Shown here: positions 22,811-32,199 of the stretch, piece after piece
How positions within the stretch are numbered: position 1 is the first letter of the stretch
How the letters are laid out: each line of letters starts with the position of its first letter
Assembly: GCA_003008705.1 (NCBI GenBank)
Contig: PDUO01000045.1
Span: 48,636-112,635 of the forward strand
Length of the DNA: 64,000 nt
Source of the DNA: Pezicula radicicola
Lineage: Eukaryota; Ascomycota; Leotiomycetes; Helotiales; Dermateaceae
Direction: 5' to 3'
Program-made: the position numbers and the translations under genes
Notes under the pieces: model-generated
Database searches by the model: none
Seen by the model: only the letters and a program-made list of their open reading frames with translations
What the model was told of the DNA's origin: nothing

Positions 22811-23080
22811 CTAACTAGCCATGCTATCGAAGGTATCGATGTTTGAAAGGTTTGCTTGTGGCGGAGGAAGATGGAAGTTGGCGTTGAAGTCCTCCCCTTT
22901 GCCCTCTGGAGTTGAGACAATTGTTCCATCCCCAAGCCGGAGGTTCGTTGTGTTAAGGTTCTCGTGTTTTGCCTTTCTTCGGCCGCGTACCCGTTTCCAG
23001 AGTGTGCCGATGTCATCGGAAGTTTCAGCCAATTATTGTCTCCATTCGTTTCGTTTCGACCAGCGGAGATGATGTTTGAC
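22811..23080 (-). other. small hypothetical protein fragment
   Basis: A minus-strand frame ends at 22811 and reads SDDIGTLWKRVRGRRKAKHE, then TTNLRLGDGTIVSTPEGKGE and a Pro-rich end. A TAA precedes it near 23034, with ISAGRNEWRQ in the same frame upstream. The composition looks coding, but I do not recognise the family and see no convincing start. Confidence 0.35.
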
Positions 23081-23248
23081 GGCTTTGGTTAGTTGGCGAG
23101 AGTGGCGTTATATAAGGGAGTGCGTCGCTTTTGGTGCTCACGTCTCGCCTTGCGCGCACGTCTTGATGGTTCTTGAGTTCGTTGTGGGTGGAAGCTTAGA
23201 AATGATTTCTTCAGAGGTGCGCTATTGGTGTTAAGTAGGCGATCGCTG

Positions 23249-23330
23249 CTCTACTGTGATGGCTGTTGTGCTGTGATGGCTGCTCTGCTGTGCTATGATG
23301 GCTGCTCTGTTGTGATGGCTGTTGAAAGTT
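23249..23330. repeat. short imperfect tandem repeats
   Basis: Four copies of TGATGGCTG with surrounding GCTCTGCTGTG-like bases start near 23257, 23274, 23296 and 23313, so the period is 17-22 bases. They lie in the non-coding stretch 23090-23567, in which I see no gene. Confidence 0.55.
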
Positions 23331-23567
23331 TCTTAGTGATCCGGTCGAGCTGAGAGTGGATGTTCCTCAGACCGCCGTCTGAGGACAGAAAATACGGTCA
23401 CGTGGAAGCCTTTCTAGAAATGGTTAGCGTTGTCACTGGGTTCTATATCAACTCACATACTCTTTGAATCAAAAACACATCGAAGCGAAAGTGAGTTGTA
23501 TACAAAATCAACAAAGATATATTCGAACAATACAAAGGCATGATAAAATAAAAACGCGGTAAATGTA

Positions 23568-24140
23568 CTAACGAGATCTCTCAATACGTTCCGTGACCTT
23601 ATTCTCTTTCATAGACCACTGCTCGAGGTCTTGTTTTATTGCAGCTCCTTCGCTGTAAATAGAATTTATGGCTCGATGTAACTCAGCAGTTACATTACTT
23701 CTTCTCTCCTCTACGTCTTCAAGTTCTGCTGTGAGTTGCAACCGTGCGTGTCGTGGCAGGCAATCTACTGAAATTTTGGCAACGATTTGGCAGTGTTCGG
23801 CCTCGAGGTCAATAAGGGATTTAATATACTTTTTCTGGTCTTTGAAGAGTTTGAGGAGAACATTGCATCTTATAGAAGCAGCACTCAACCACGTAGCTTC
23901 AGCGTCAATATAGTCTTTGAACTCGTGCGTTGTAAGCTTGGTGTGTATATTTGACTTCCGTCGGCCCTTAGGTCCATCATTACGAGCTTTGCCTGAACGT
24001 TTGAGGGAGTTGGGTTGGAGATAGCTGGCTGTAGTTTCCTTCGCAGGCCGAGGACGTTTATTGGGTTGCTGTCAGCGTTCGACTTCGTCATTAGTCTCAT
24101 TGACCGAGTCTTGGAGGGAGTTGTGTTGCGTATCAGGCAT
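23568..24140 (-). pseudogene. basic/coiled-coil hypothetical protein, one TGA
   Basis: The frame from ATG at 24140 (MPDTQHNSLQDSVNETNDEV) to the stop at 23568 is 190 codons and is broken only by TGA at 24074-24072, where Arg (CGA) is likely. The first third is basic and nuclear-looking (QQPNKRPRPAKETTA, KRSGKARNDGPKGRRK). The rest is helical and coiled-coil-like (DQKKYIKSLIDLEAEHCQIV, LTAELEDVEERRSNVTAELH). I do not recognise a characterised family. The single lesion suggests recent loss. Confidence 0.6.
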
Positions 24141-24628
24141 GACTTCTACTTCGCCTTTACTATCAGACACGAGATCGATTACAATACTCCAGAAAGTATT
24201 AAGCTGAACCTCGATACATCGTCTCCCTTCTCAGCCACCTCCTTCAGATCAAGCTACAAGCCCCTCGTCCTCCCTAGACTACTGGATTCCCATTATGCAG
24301 AAGGTGTACCAAGGCCCTGCAACAACTTGGTACCTTGGAGGACGCTGTCCTAGCTCGTCTTCATCGTGCTTAACAGCGTGATGAGTTGAGTAACAGCGCA
24401 ACTCCTTTCTCGGTAAATCTTGTCCCGTAAGTAAAATCAGCTGTATACGAACAGTATCACAATTTCCCTTACAAGGAAATCATTCGATCCAACATTACTT
24501 GCGTTATATAAAGCAACATGGCTGCCTGGGCCCCGCTATAAATCCTTCCTTGTAGATATCCTGCTGTTTCACCAAGAGATGAGCTGAGCTTACGTATAAT
24601 GCTGGTTCCGTGCCGGCTCGAGTATACC

Positions 24629-25112
24629 TTACACTGACAGGATGGAATGCTCAGAGGAGTCAACCGAGTACATGAAAATCCCTTGCGTAATAATGAGTAG
24701 GCGCGTACAGCCTACCACGCTCTGCTGATATAGCTTCATCACCGCATGAACATCGAAGTCCTCGGAAGGAGTATCAGACCTTCTGTCCTTCGGTGGCAAA
24801 TATACAACCAACATGATTTTGCCCTACCATGCATTGCATGAATGTCTTAATGCTCAGGAACCATGCCTTTGTATCAGCGCAGCTTACGACGATATAATCC
24901 CACCTTGCTTTGCTTGTCTGTGATTCTCTTGATTCTTTATTGGTAGCCCAAGCCATGCTCCAACAATTTCCTCGGCATAACTTGGACGTCGCAAAAATTA
25001 TATGGGGGTCAGCAGCCATCGAAGCCATTGACTTTTGATCTACGTAATGTACGAGAAGAATCTGCCTTGTCTCGCCTCGAGAGGGGCCTTTGGTATGGAC
25101 CATGTCCTCCAC
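24629..25112 (-). other. unrecognised overlapping reading frames
   Basis: A frame starting at 25112 (MVHTKGPSRGETRQILLVHY) runs to 24774, and another overlaps it to 24629 (EDFDVHAVMKLYQQSVVG). They could be pieces of one frameshifted gene. No motif is recognisable and the call is weak. Confidence 0.25.
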
Positions 25113-25532
25113 GCAACTTCACATTTTCATAGCTTCCATGAGGCTTAAGTACGCTAGATATCGTATCCACTATAACACTTGGTGCCATTATGGCGGTATG
25201 CTAGGCCGATATTCGATGATCCTGTATGATGCGTTACCAAATGTAATCACTGAAAGTTATACTGCCCTTGCTTGATGCGAATTTGCGATTGGAATAACTA
25301 TTTCTTGACTTGTCTAAATCGTAGAATGTAAAAAGTAAACCTATAACGAGTCCAACGATTCGTAGTGTTTTGTTATTAAAAAAAAATTGAGGTTATTCGC
25401 ACGAATGTCGTTGAATTTCGACGTTCGGTAAATTGTGAGGCTAAAAACCGGATCATGTGTACCATCGTCTAATTTTAGCGGGATACTGTAGCAGTAACCG
25501 CTTTCTCTCGCTTAAGCTCACCATGCTCACCT

Positions 25533-25634
25533 ATGCTCACCCGTACTCATCTGCCGCTTCATCCCACTCACCTTAGCTCACCCATGCTCACCCGTACTTA
25601 CCTGCCGCTTCATCCCACTCACCTTAGCTCACCA
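25533..25634. repeat. two tandem copies of a 51-base repeat
   Basis: Copies at 25533-25583 and 25584-25634 are nearly identical (the phrase CTGCCGCTTCATCCCACTCA occurs in both) and differ by a few C/T changes. A partial copy precedes them at about 25514. They lie in the gene-free stretch 25276-26016, which is otherwise AT-rich with no supported feature. Confidence 0.75.
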
Positions 25635-26016
25635 AGTAATGTCGATAAAGCAGCCTTGGTCACCTTTCCAGACCGAAACAGATTCTTTCAACATTAGGAT
25701 TGACTGCCTGTTCTTGGCTATTGTATTCTAATGATTATTAGCCTTATAGATTAGGTAAAAATGATTTGATATAAATTTTGCCTGAGGAATAAAATTATTA
25801 GGTTTTATTCTTCGCCTATGTTTGATCGGTATTAATTGTACGGCTGAGTAAGAGAATTAGAGTTGGGATTTAGGCCCGAATGGAAGTGATCTAAAGTGAA
25901 AATTTTAATAACGTACTGTAAATTGATCGCCTAGAAGACCGTATAAAGATCCTAAAATATGGTTCTTTTCTGATACTTTGTTTATACTTCTTTGTATATA
26001 GTATCTCGGGATCCAG

Positions 26017-26427
26017 TTGATCTTGATTATAAAAACAAGCGAAGAACTCGGTACCACGCTCCGTCTTCTTAGACAGTCAGCAGGTATCTCTTATGATGCG
26101 ATTTTTGAAGACGGTATACTGAAACGGACAGGAAATTTCCGAGAGGCCATGAAGGTATTTATTACGAGACCATCCCAACCGCTAACGGGAGATGGAGGGC
26201 TTGACTATGAGCTCGCCGGCCTGGTGGCAGAAGACAATGAAGATGAGTTAGAGAATGACAGCGGGAAGACGGTAAAAGGCTGGCCGTGTTGTAAGTCCGG
26301 ACAACCGGATTGGTTAAGGCTTCTATGTAAGTTCTTCAATGACGAAGACTCATCTATGTTGACAGCTGTGATATTATACGGCCCGGCAGGAATGAAGAAG
26401 GGTCTTCGAGACGCATGTTCCACGTAG
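26017..26427 (+). other. hypothetical reading frame
   Basis: A 136-codon frame (TSEELGTTLRLLRQSAGISY near the start, acidic AEDNEDELENDSGKT in the middle) ends at 26427. Residue use looks coding, but there is no ATG near the beginning and no recognisable domain. It may be an internal exon or a relic. From 26430 to 27140 I see nothing supported except a telomere-like motif at 26963-26974. Confidence 0.35.
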
Positions 26428-27144
26428 ATTAAGAAGGGTAGGAACATTACTTAGTATAAGGAAAGATTCTCTCAATAACCAGCTCAGACAACTATAAACA
26501 GAAACACAAACTTCAACGTACTCTTATAGTACATACTATGTCAATCTTCCTGATACTTCCTAGCAGCTGTATTATGTGGAGATTCAACACAAAAACTAGC
26601 TTTACGGGTTATTATTTAAACATGTTCGTTTATTGTGAGACCTTCGACCTGAGATTATTACGCTATACAGACTCTCTACTTAAATTTTACGCTATCGAAA
26701 CGTACTTATCAAGTAAACCTCGTAACTACGTCTCTGAGTAGATCTAGAGAAGAGTAAGGGGTGAGGAGTTGAGATTGATTCCTAGAAGAGGGTCTAGTTT
26801 GACTCGAATTAGACGTTAAATAGCACTAAGTTAACTACTTTATTTTACTTAGATTACAATCTGATAGAAGTCAAAGTGAATAACTATCTAATAGTAATCC
26901 ACCAGAGACCCTTGACATATATTTTATTGTAAAGCAGTTAGAATTGTATATGTATAATAATAAACCCTAACCCTTTCTAAATATCTAGATAAAGTCCATA
27001 TTCACCTCATTTCTACATTCCCCAACGCAACTAAATTCGTCTATAATATTTAAGGCAACGAGTAATTTCATTGGCCGCCAAGCTCTAGTTTAGACTATAG
27101 AATGGGGCCCCATAGGGCCCTATTCCGGGGAGCCAAGACCCCAC

Positions 27145-28162
27145 GGGTTAGGGTATACCTATGCCAACCCACCCGACCGACTGGAAGTATATGTATCGAC
27201 TCTATAGAGGTGGAGAGTGACTTAGCTACAATTACGCTGGGACTATAATTGAAGTCGGGTCCGCAGTGACTAAGCCGTGGAAGGAAGGGGACAGAATAGC
27301 TGGATGGACGTACAGTGGTAACATAGTAGAAGTTGAAGACAGCGCCTTTGGAGAAATTCTAGCGGCCAAGGGAGACCTTCAGCTACCGATCCCAAGTTGG
27401 TGCACTTTCTAAGAGGCAGCTACTCTTGGCTGTGGTCTGACCACCGTGGGTCAAGCTCTGGTACAGGCTCTTGGACTACCGGTAATGGGTTCAACACCGG
27501 ATACTACGTCGTCAACCGCCTGGGATGTCCCTGTTGCCGCCAACCTAACATTGTTGTCGGAGCCTATTCCCATCCTCATCTACGGGGGAAGCTCCGCTAC
27601 AGGAGTTCTAGCTATTCAATTTGCTCGGCTCTGTAGTCTATATGTAGTGACCATATGTAGCCCTCAAAACTTCGGCTTTATGGAGGAACTTGGCGCCCAT
27701 CAAGTTTTCGACTACCACGATCGAAACTGTGCGCGCCATATCAAAGACTGTACTAAGGGGAAGCTGGCATACGTCCTCGATTGTATAAGTGAAGGCAACA
27801 GTATCGATATAAGCGTCAACTCCATGTCTCAAGACGGGGGCATCTATACCAACCTCCTTAGCATTGATCCAGACAAGGTAAAGAAGCTGAATCCCCAGGT
27901 TCAGTGTAAGGCTGTATTGGGTTACACTCAATTTGGAGAACGCTTCGAGTACAGTCCCACTATAGTGGATGTAAATGCAGAGGACTTCGAGATGATGAGT
28001 AGATAGTATAATGTTTGTGCAAATCTTCTTGCCGACCGAAAGATCAGCCCTCATCGATTCACCGTCAATGAGTTTGGGGAAAAGCTACAGGGTGTACTAT
28101 CAGGGATGGAGTATATGAGGAAAGGAAGTCTGAGCTGTCGAAAATTGGTTTTCGATTTGTGA
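27145..28162 (+). pseudogene. trans-acting enoyl reductase / MDR alcohol-dehydrogenase-like relic
   Basis: Zinc-independent medium-chain reductase of the LovC type, which reduces enoyl intermediates for a partner polyketide synthase. In one frame from about 27160 I read PTHPTDWKYMYRL, YNYAGTIIEVGSAVTKPWKE, GDRIAGWTYSGN, AATLGCGLTTVGQALVQALG, LIYGGSSATGVLAIQFARL (cofactor site, usually GGSSATG), then FDYHDRN, VLGYTQFGERFEYSP, and a C-terminal SPHRFTVNEFGEKLQGVLSG that ends at 28162. Stops: TGA 27218-27220, TAA 27410-27412 and TAG 28004-28006, with no frameshift. The extreme N-terminus is missing. Its presence is consistent with the polyketide synthase relic 4 kb away, but the pair need not have worked together. 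Confidence 0.85.
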
Positions 28163-28273
28163 TAGATATTCATTATAAAAAGTAAACTAGTTTCAACACA
28201 ATTCATCTCTACTTCCATTAAGAGTTAGAACGATGAATATCTCAAATGTTTTCATATTCTCTTCGTGATATGG

Positions 28274-30050
28274 TTAAGAAAGATCAATGACTTCCTCTAC
28301 ATGCACGAGTGCTATGGCGTCAGTTTTGGCTGATCTGGTACCTCTTAACTTCAAGGTCATGGTCGCAGCCAGGAATGAGACAAGACAACAAAGACCCAAT
28401 ATCAATTCAGTCCCAAGAAGTGCTGAGTAGCTATCAAGCTTCTCCGCTATCTTGGACAATAGCAAGCCTATGAGCATGCTACAAAACTGACCCGCTGCGA
28501 TGGCTACGTTACTCAGACTTTGCAGCGAGGGAGCGCCCAGAGTCGTACAAGATAAGTTGTATGATTCTTGCATCCATAAGATCTCAACATTAATCAGCAT
28601 GAGTGGAATCCACTGTGTGATGGCCCAGCTGATACCCGCCATGCCCACATATGCTGTCATGACCATACGGGACCGCGATAACAAGATGCCAACAAGACAA
28701 ATCGAATACATCATCTATAAGAACTGCCATAGTGTACTCTCGTAGCTATTCAAGGGTCCGGCATGATCCATATTCAGCTTAGAATATACGGCGAGAATGA
28801 TCAGTAAAAACATCAGGGCAATACTAGCAAAGAAGAAGAGCGCTTGTGTTCTAAAACGGTCGTCCAATTCTCTGCCTGTATCATAGCGATTAATATAACT
28901 GTGTGGTTGAGAATGAGGTAAGGTCAAAGTATACAGGGAAAGTTGAGGATAGCGCACCTACTAATATAAGATAGAAATAGAAACAAGGCAAACCATGAGC
29001 AAAACTGAACAGCTTAGATGATCAGGAAATTCGTTGAAACCTTTCTTAGAAGGCTCAAGACCATACCGGGATAAACCTCTTTGCCCCGTGTTTGGTGTTT
29101 GGAAAGAGACGGTAGCCTAGCATTGGTATGATTCGTAGACATTCTCCCTAGAGCATGGAAGCAGCTTATAGCCAGAGTGGTTACAACTAAGATAGAACTA
29201 ATAGTTGATAACACTTGTGCGCGAGTACTCCCAAGCAAAGGGAATATTAAAGGAAGATCGATGGAGGCAAGTAAATAGTAACCTGCGTTGGCGATATTGA
29301 TGAAGCGACTGGCCTACGCGTTGACTCGCGGTTGTTGTCGGCTGGAGAATGTATCAACCACCAAAGCACGAAGGCCCATCTGTACACACACTGCCGAAAT
29401 GTTAAGGGTTAAGAGTAAGACTATGGCGCCGACCATCCGAGCTGTGCCATGATTGTGCTCAATGCTGCTGGACACAGCCACTGGCACCGGTATGGGAATT
29501 CTGACAAAAGATAGTAGAGACAAGGCTAGCCCAATTCCACCAACTACAGTGAATGGAGAACGACGACCACATCTATCGCTCCAAATGCCTAGGGCAGGCT
29601 GAACGATAGAGCCGCAAAACGGTCCAATAAGCCAGACGGCACTAATGCCCGCTGTTCCAAATCCAAGCTGCATCAAGAAGTCCTAATTTTTGGAAGATAC
29701 CTAGGTTAGTGGCTGTACATCAACTACCTAACGATTTTCACTTACCATACTATAGGCAAACTGCACTGAATTGGCGACCTGGAGGCTGTGGCCGTGAGCG
29801 TTAGTGCACGTAAACATATCAATAGGAACTGCACTCATATGTACCCGGCGAATCCACAGGTTAAGCCAATATGTTTCCATCCAATATCGTCCTCGCTCTC
29901 CTCTTCCTCCTTCCCCTCATCTTCATCTCTATTTCCGGGTTCAGTTACAGAAGTCAAGCCAGTCACGTTACTCCCATTCTCACATTCAACTTTGTTGTCG
30001 ATCCCACGGTGGTTGAATCCGTAGTGGTATAATTCTGTCATATCGATCAA
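28274..30050 (-). pseudogene. MFS sugar/sucrose-type transporter relic
   Basis: Twelve-helix major-facilitator protein of the SUT-like group. The acidic N-terminal tail (GNRDEDEGKEEEESEDDIGW) leads to VQFAYSM, an intron (donor GTAAGT near 29746, acceptor CTAACCTAG), then MQLGFGTAGISAVWLIGPFC and the loop signature GIWSDRCGRRSPF. Helices continue through NIANAGYYLLASIDLPLIFP, WFALFLFLSYI, QALFFFASIALMFLLIILAV and end with a final helix near 28350. Stops in an otherwise open frame: TAG 29685-29683, TAG 29316-29314 (Trp expected in NAWASRF), TAA 29016-29014 and TAG 28717-28715. A small frame at 30381-29986 may be an older N-terminal exon. It probably once exported or imported a small solute at the plasma membrane. 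Confidence 0.8.
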
Positions 30051-30502
30051 GCGAGAATCTCCGAATTGGAACTCTTGAGACGAAATGCAAGAGCGAATAT
30101 ACGTATAGTAGAATTCTGCATATCGATGAGTGCAATCGCCTCGTCCGCGTGCACCCTAGTTCTGCTACCTCACGTATTAGATCGTTTGGATGCTTTTCCG
30201 CCGGAAGTTTAGATATCGAGATGACCTGTTGGTTTCGGCTCTCGGATATCGGATTTTGTGCTTCAACATGACTACCTACCTGCCTAGGTAAGTTTAAGCA
30301 AATGGGTGTTACATAGCCGAGATCTAGCAACTCCGACCTAGATACTTTTAAGCGAGGCAAATTCGTCTCTGGCTCGGTCATGTTGCTTAATATTCAAACT
30401 TACGTTATTAGATATATACCCAAATACCGCTCGCATGATCGTTAAGTTTAATATGTGGAGTCACTTCTACTAGCGCTATGCCAGTGGTTAGGGAAAGCAA
30501 GT

Positions 30503-30902
30503 TCACACTAGAACGTAAGTATGTACTAGGTTAGGGTTACCAAGTTCCCATGAATTCTTCCACCAAATGACTTCTTCCCGGACATTGACGTCCGCTTCTA
30601 CCCAATTGTATAGATCCGTACCAGCCATGGGAGACCCGTGCCAGGCGAGCTTATGGGAGGCATAACGATTCAAGAATACAAGAAGTATATTCCCAAACAA
30701 CAATACTAGGAAGACAGAAACACTCCCGCCCAGCCCCTTCGATTTTTCATCCTACCACTTCACAGATATAGGTCTCTTTTCTTCCGAGATGTCAGACGTG
30801 GTCTTTAATGGGTTGTATGGCTGTTCTGAGCTATTTTGACTGAAGAGAGGAGATTGGAAGTAAGAGACAAGCAAGGCTTTGGTTCTATTGAGGGCCTCCA
30901 TG
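30503..30902 (-). pseudogene. small single-pass membrane protein, one TAG
   Basis: The frame from ATG at 30902 (MEALNRTKALLVSYFQSPLF) reaches 30503 with one TAG at 30754-30752, after PISVKW. Then comes a membrane helix (SVSVFLVLLFGNILLVFL) and a short tail with WVEADVNVREEVIWWKNSWE and LGNPN. The layout (short cytoplasmic N-terminus, one helix, extracellular tail) resembles the start of UstYa/DUF3328 proteins, but the diagnostic HxxHC motifs are not present, so the family is unproven. It is divergent from the UstYa-like gene 390 bases away. A telomere-like TTAGGGTTA falls at the 3' end of this frame. Confidence 0.45.
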
Positions 30903-30904
30903 GT

Positions 30905-31290
30905 TGATTCTGTGCAAATACAAGACTGATCGCTGTGATAAGCGAGAGGAACGCTAATAACTTTACGACCTACTGCAAATACTGAAAGACTACCTTCATG
31001 ACTTTGGGGTGTTGAAGCCAGATTCTAAATAGTGCTCAATCGCGACGTAGGGTCAAACGGATTTACCAGAGAAGACGGTATTCCGAAGTCCGAATAAGTG
31101 GCTAATCGGTAGTAGGCTGTAGATTGGAAGTACATCGGAAGGCGGAAAAAGAATAATAAATCGTACTGTAAGCGAGGCGAGATCTATTATAGTAATTGGA
31201 AGATTCCTGGGGGCAAAAAGTCGTCAGTCGTACATTCAATTGAGAGTACTTAAGTCCAACCATCTATACGTAAAGTAAAAGGTTTCTTCA
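30905..31290. promoter_or_regulatory. intergenic region between divergent membrane-protein genes
   Basis: About 390 bases separate the two start codons of the divergent genes. I see no other frame. A shared promoter is likely from the arrangement alone; no specific site is recognised. Confidence 0.35.
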
Positions 31291-32154
31291 ATGATTTCCT
31301 CTGATAATCTCGACAAGTTAGATTATTCTAACTCCTTAGATAAATCTACTATTGTCCTATCGACGTGGTAAGCTGACAACAATTTTAACGATTACAACTT
31401 CTCGATTCGTCTGGCTGCAACTAACTGTTGGGTAAAACATAGCGTCAAGACTTTGATCTTTATCGCGTTGGTTCTACTATCTATACCTCTTCTTATTCTC
31501 TTCTTTCAAGATGCAGTGACGGGCAAAGTGCGACTGCACTGTCTCCGCGACGAGTCTGATATAAAGGTCGCGCTATACATCAACTACAGAAACAATAAAC
31601 CCCCCAATCCGAAGTTCTGGGTGGGATTGGACTGTAGGACCACTCCTGAAGAAGCTCGCGCCAAGGGTTGTGGATTTGAACTACCTGAATTAGGTTGGAT
31701 ATATTCCAGGTGTGTGAATCCCGAAGGTATCAAATACTGGGACGAGGTGAAAGAACCCGATGGAGTGTTGGACTGGTATTGGGATGATAAGGGTAAACAT
31801 TGTATTAGTCATGATGTTGTATAGTATAGCGAGCTAGTCAACATTATATATGGGCAAGAGCTTATACCGGTGTATATTACCTGGAAACATCACTGGTGGT
31901 ACTGCGGCTACTCCCTCCGGGTCTTGGCTATGTCGCTTTCCAAGGCTATATCGGGAATACCGGAGAAGTATTTCACCAAGGAATATACTACTCACTGCTT
32001 GGATGCATTGTACAGTAAAGATGTACAGCCGTGGGATTCTATGGTGTTGGGAACTTTTATATACAGGTGTTTTCACCAACCCATTGCCCTAGCTTATCAA
32101 AATCTCGATAGATATACTCGGAACCCCAACCACTCGCTGCGTCGGAGAGGGTGA
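31291..32154 (+). pseudogene. UstYa-like membrane protein, one TAG
   Basis: The ATG at 31291 opens MISSDNLDKLDYSNSLDKST. A good intron at 31368-31442 (donor GTAAGC, branch CTAAC, acceptor CATAG; 75 bases) removes an apparent TAA. Exon 2 gives a membrane helix (LIFIALVLLSIPLLILFF), then DCRTTPEEARAKGCGFELPE, GVLDWYWDD, and, after a TAG at 31822-31824, the same frame continues VYITWKHHWWYCGYSLRVLA and YTTHCLDALYSK. The spaced H-x(n)-C/HC residues and the GC-x-F-x(n)-W pattern are those of a common fungal family related to UstYa oxidases of peptide mycotoxin pathways. The single stop makes it a near-intact relic. Alternative: a fungal membrane protein family of unknown function that shares these motifs. 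Confidence 0.6.
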
Positions 32155-32199
32155 CACCGTCCTCCTACACTATGGGCTCGAGGCTAGGATCTGAGAAAC

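Noticed and set aside
31368..31442. TAA stop at 31369-31371 in the UstYa-like gene
   Set aside because: It lies inside a convincing 75-base intron (GTAAGC donor, CTAAC branch, CATAG acceptor), so it is not a lesion.
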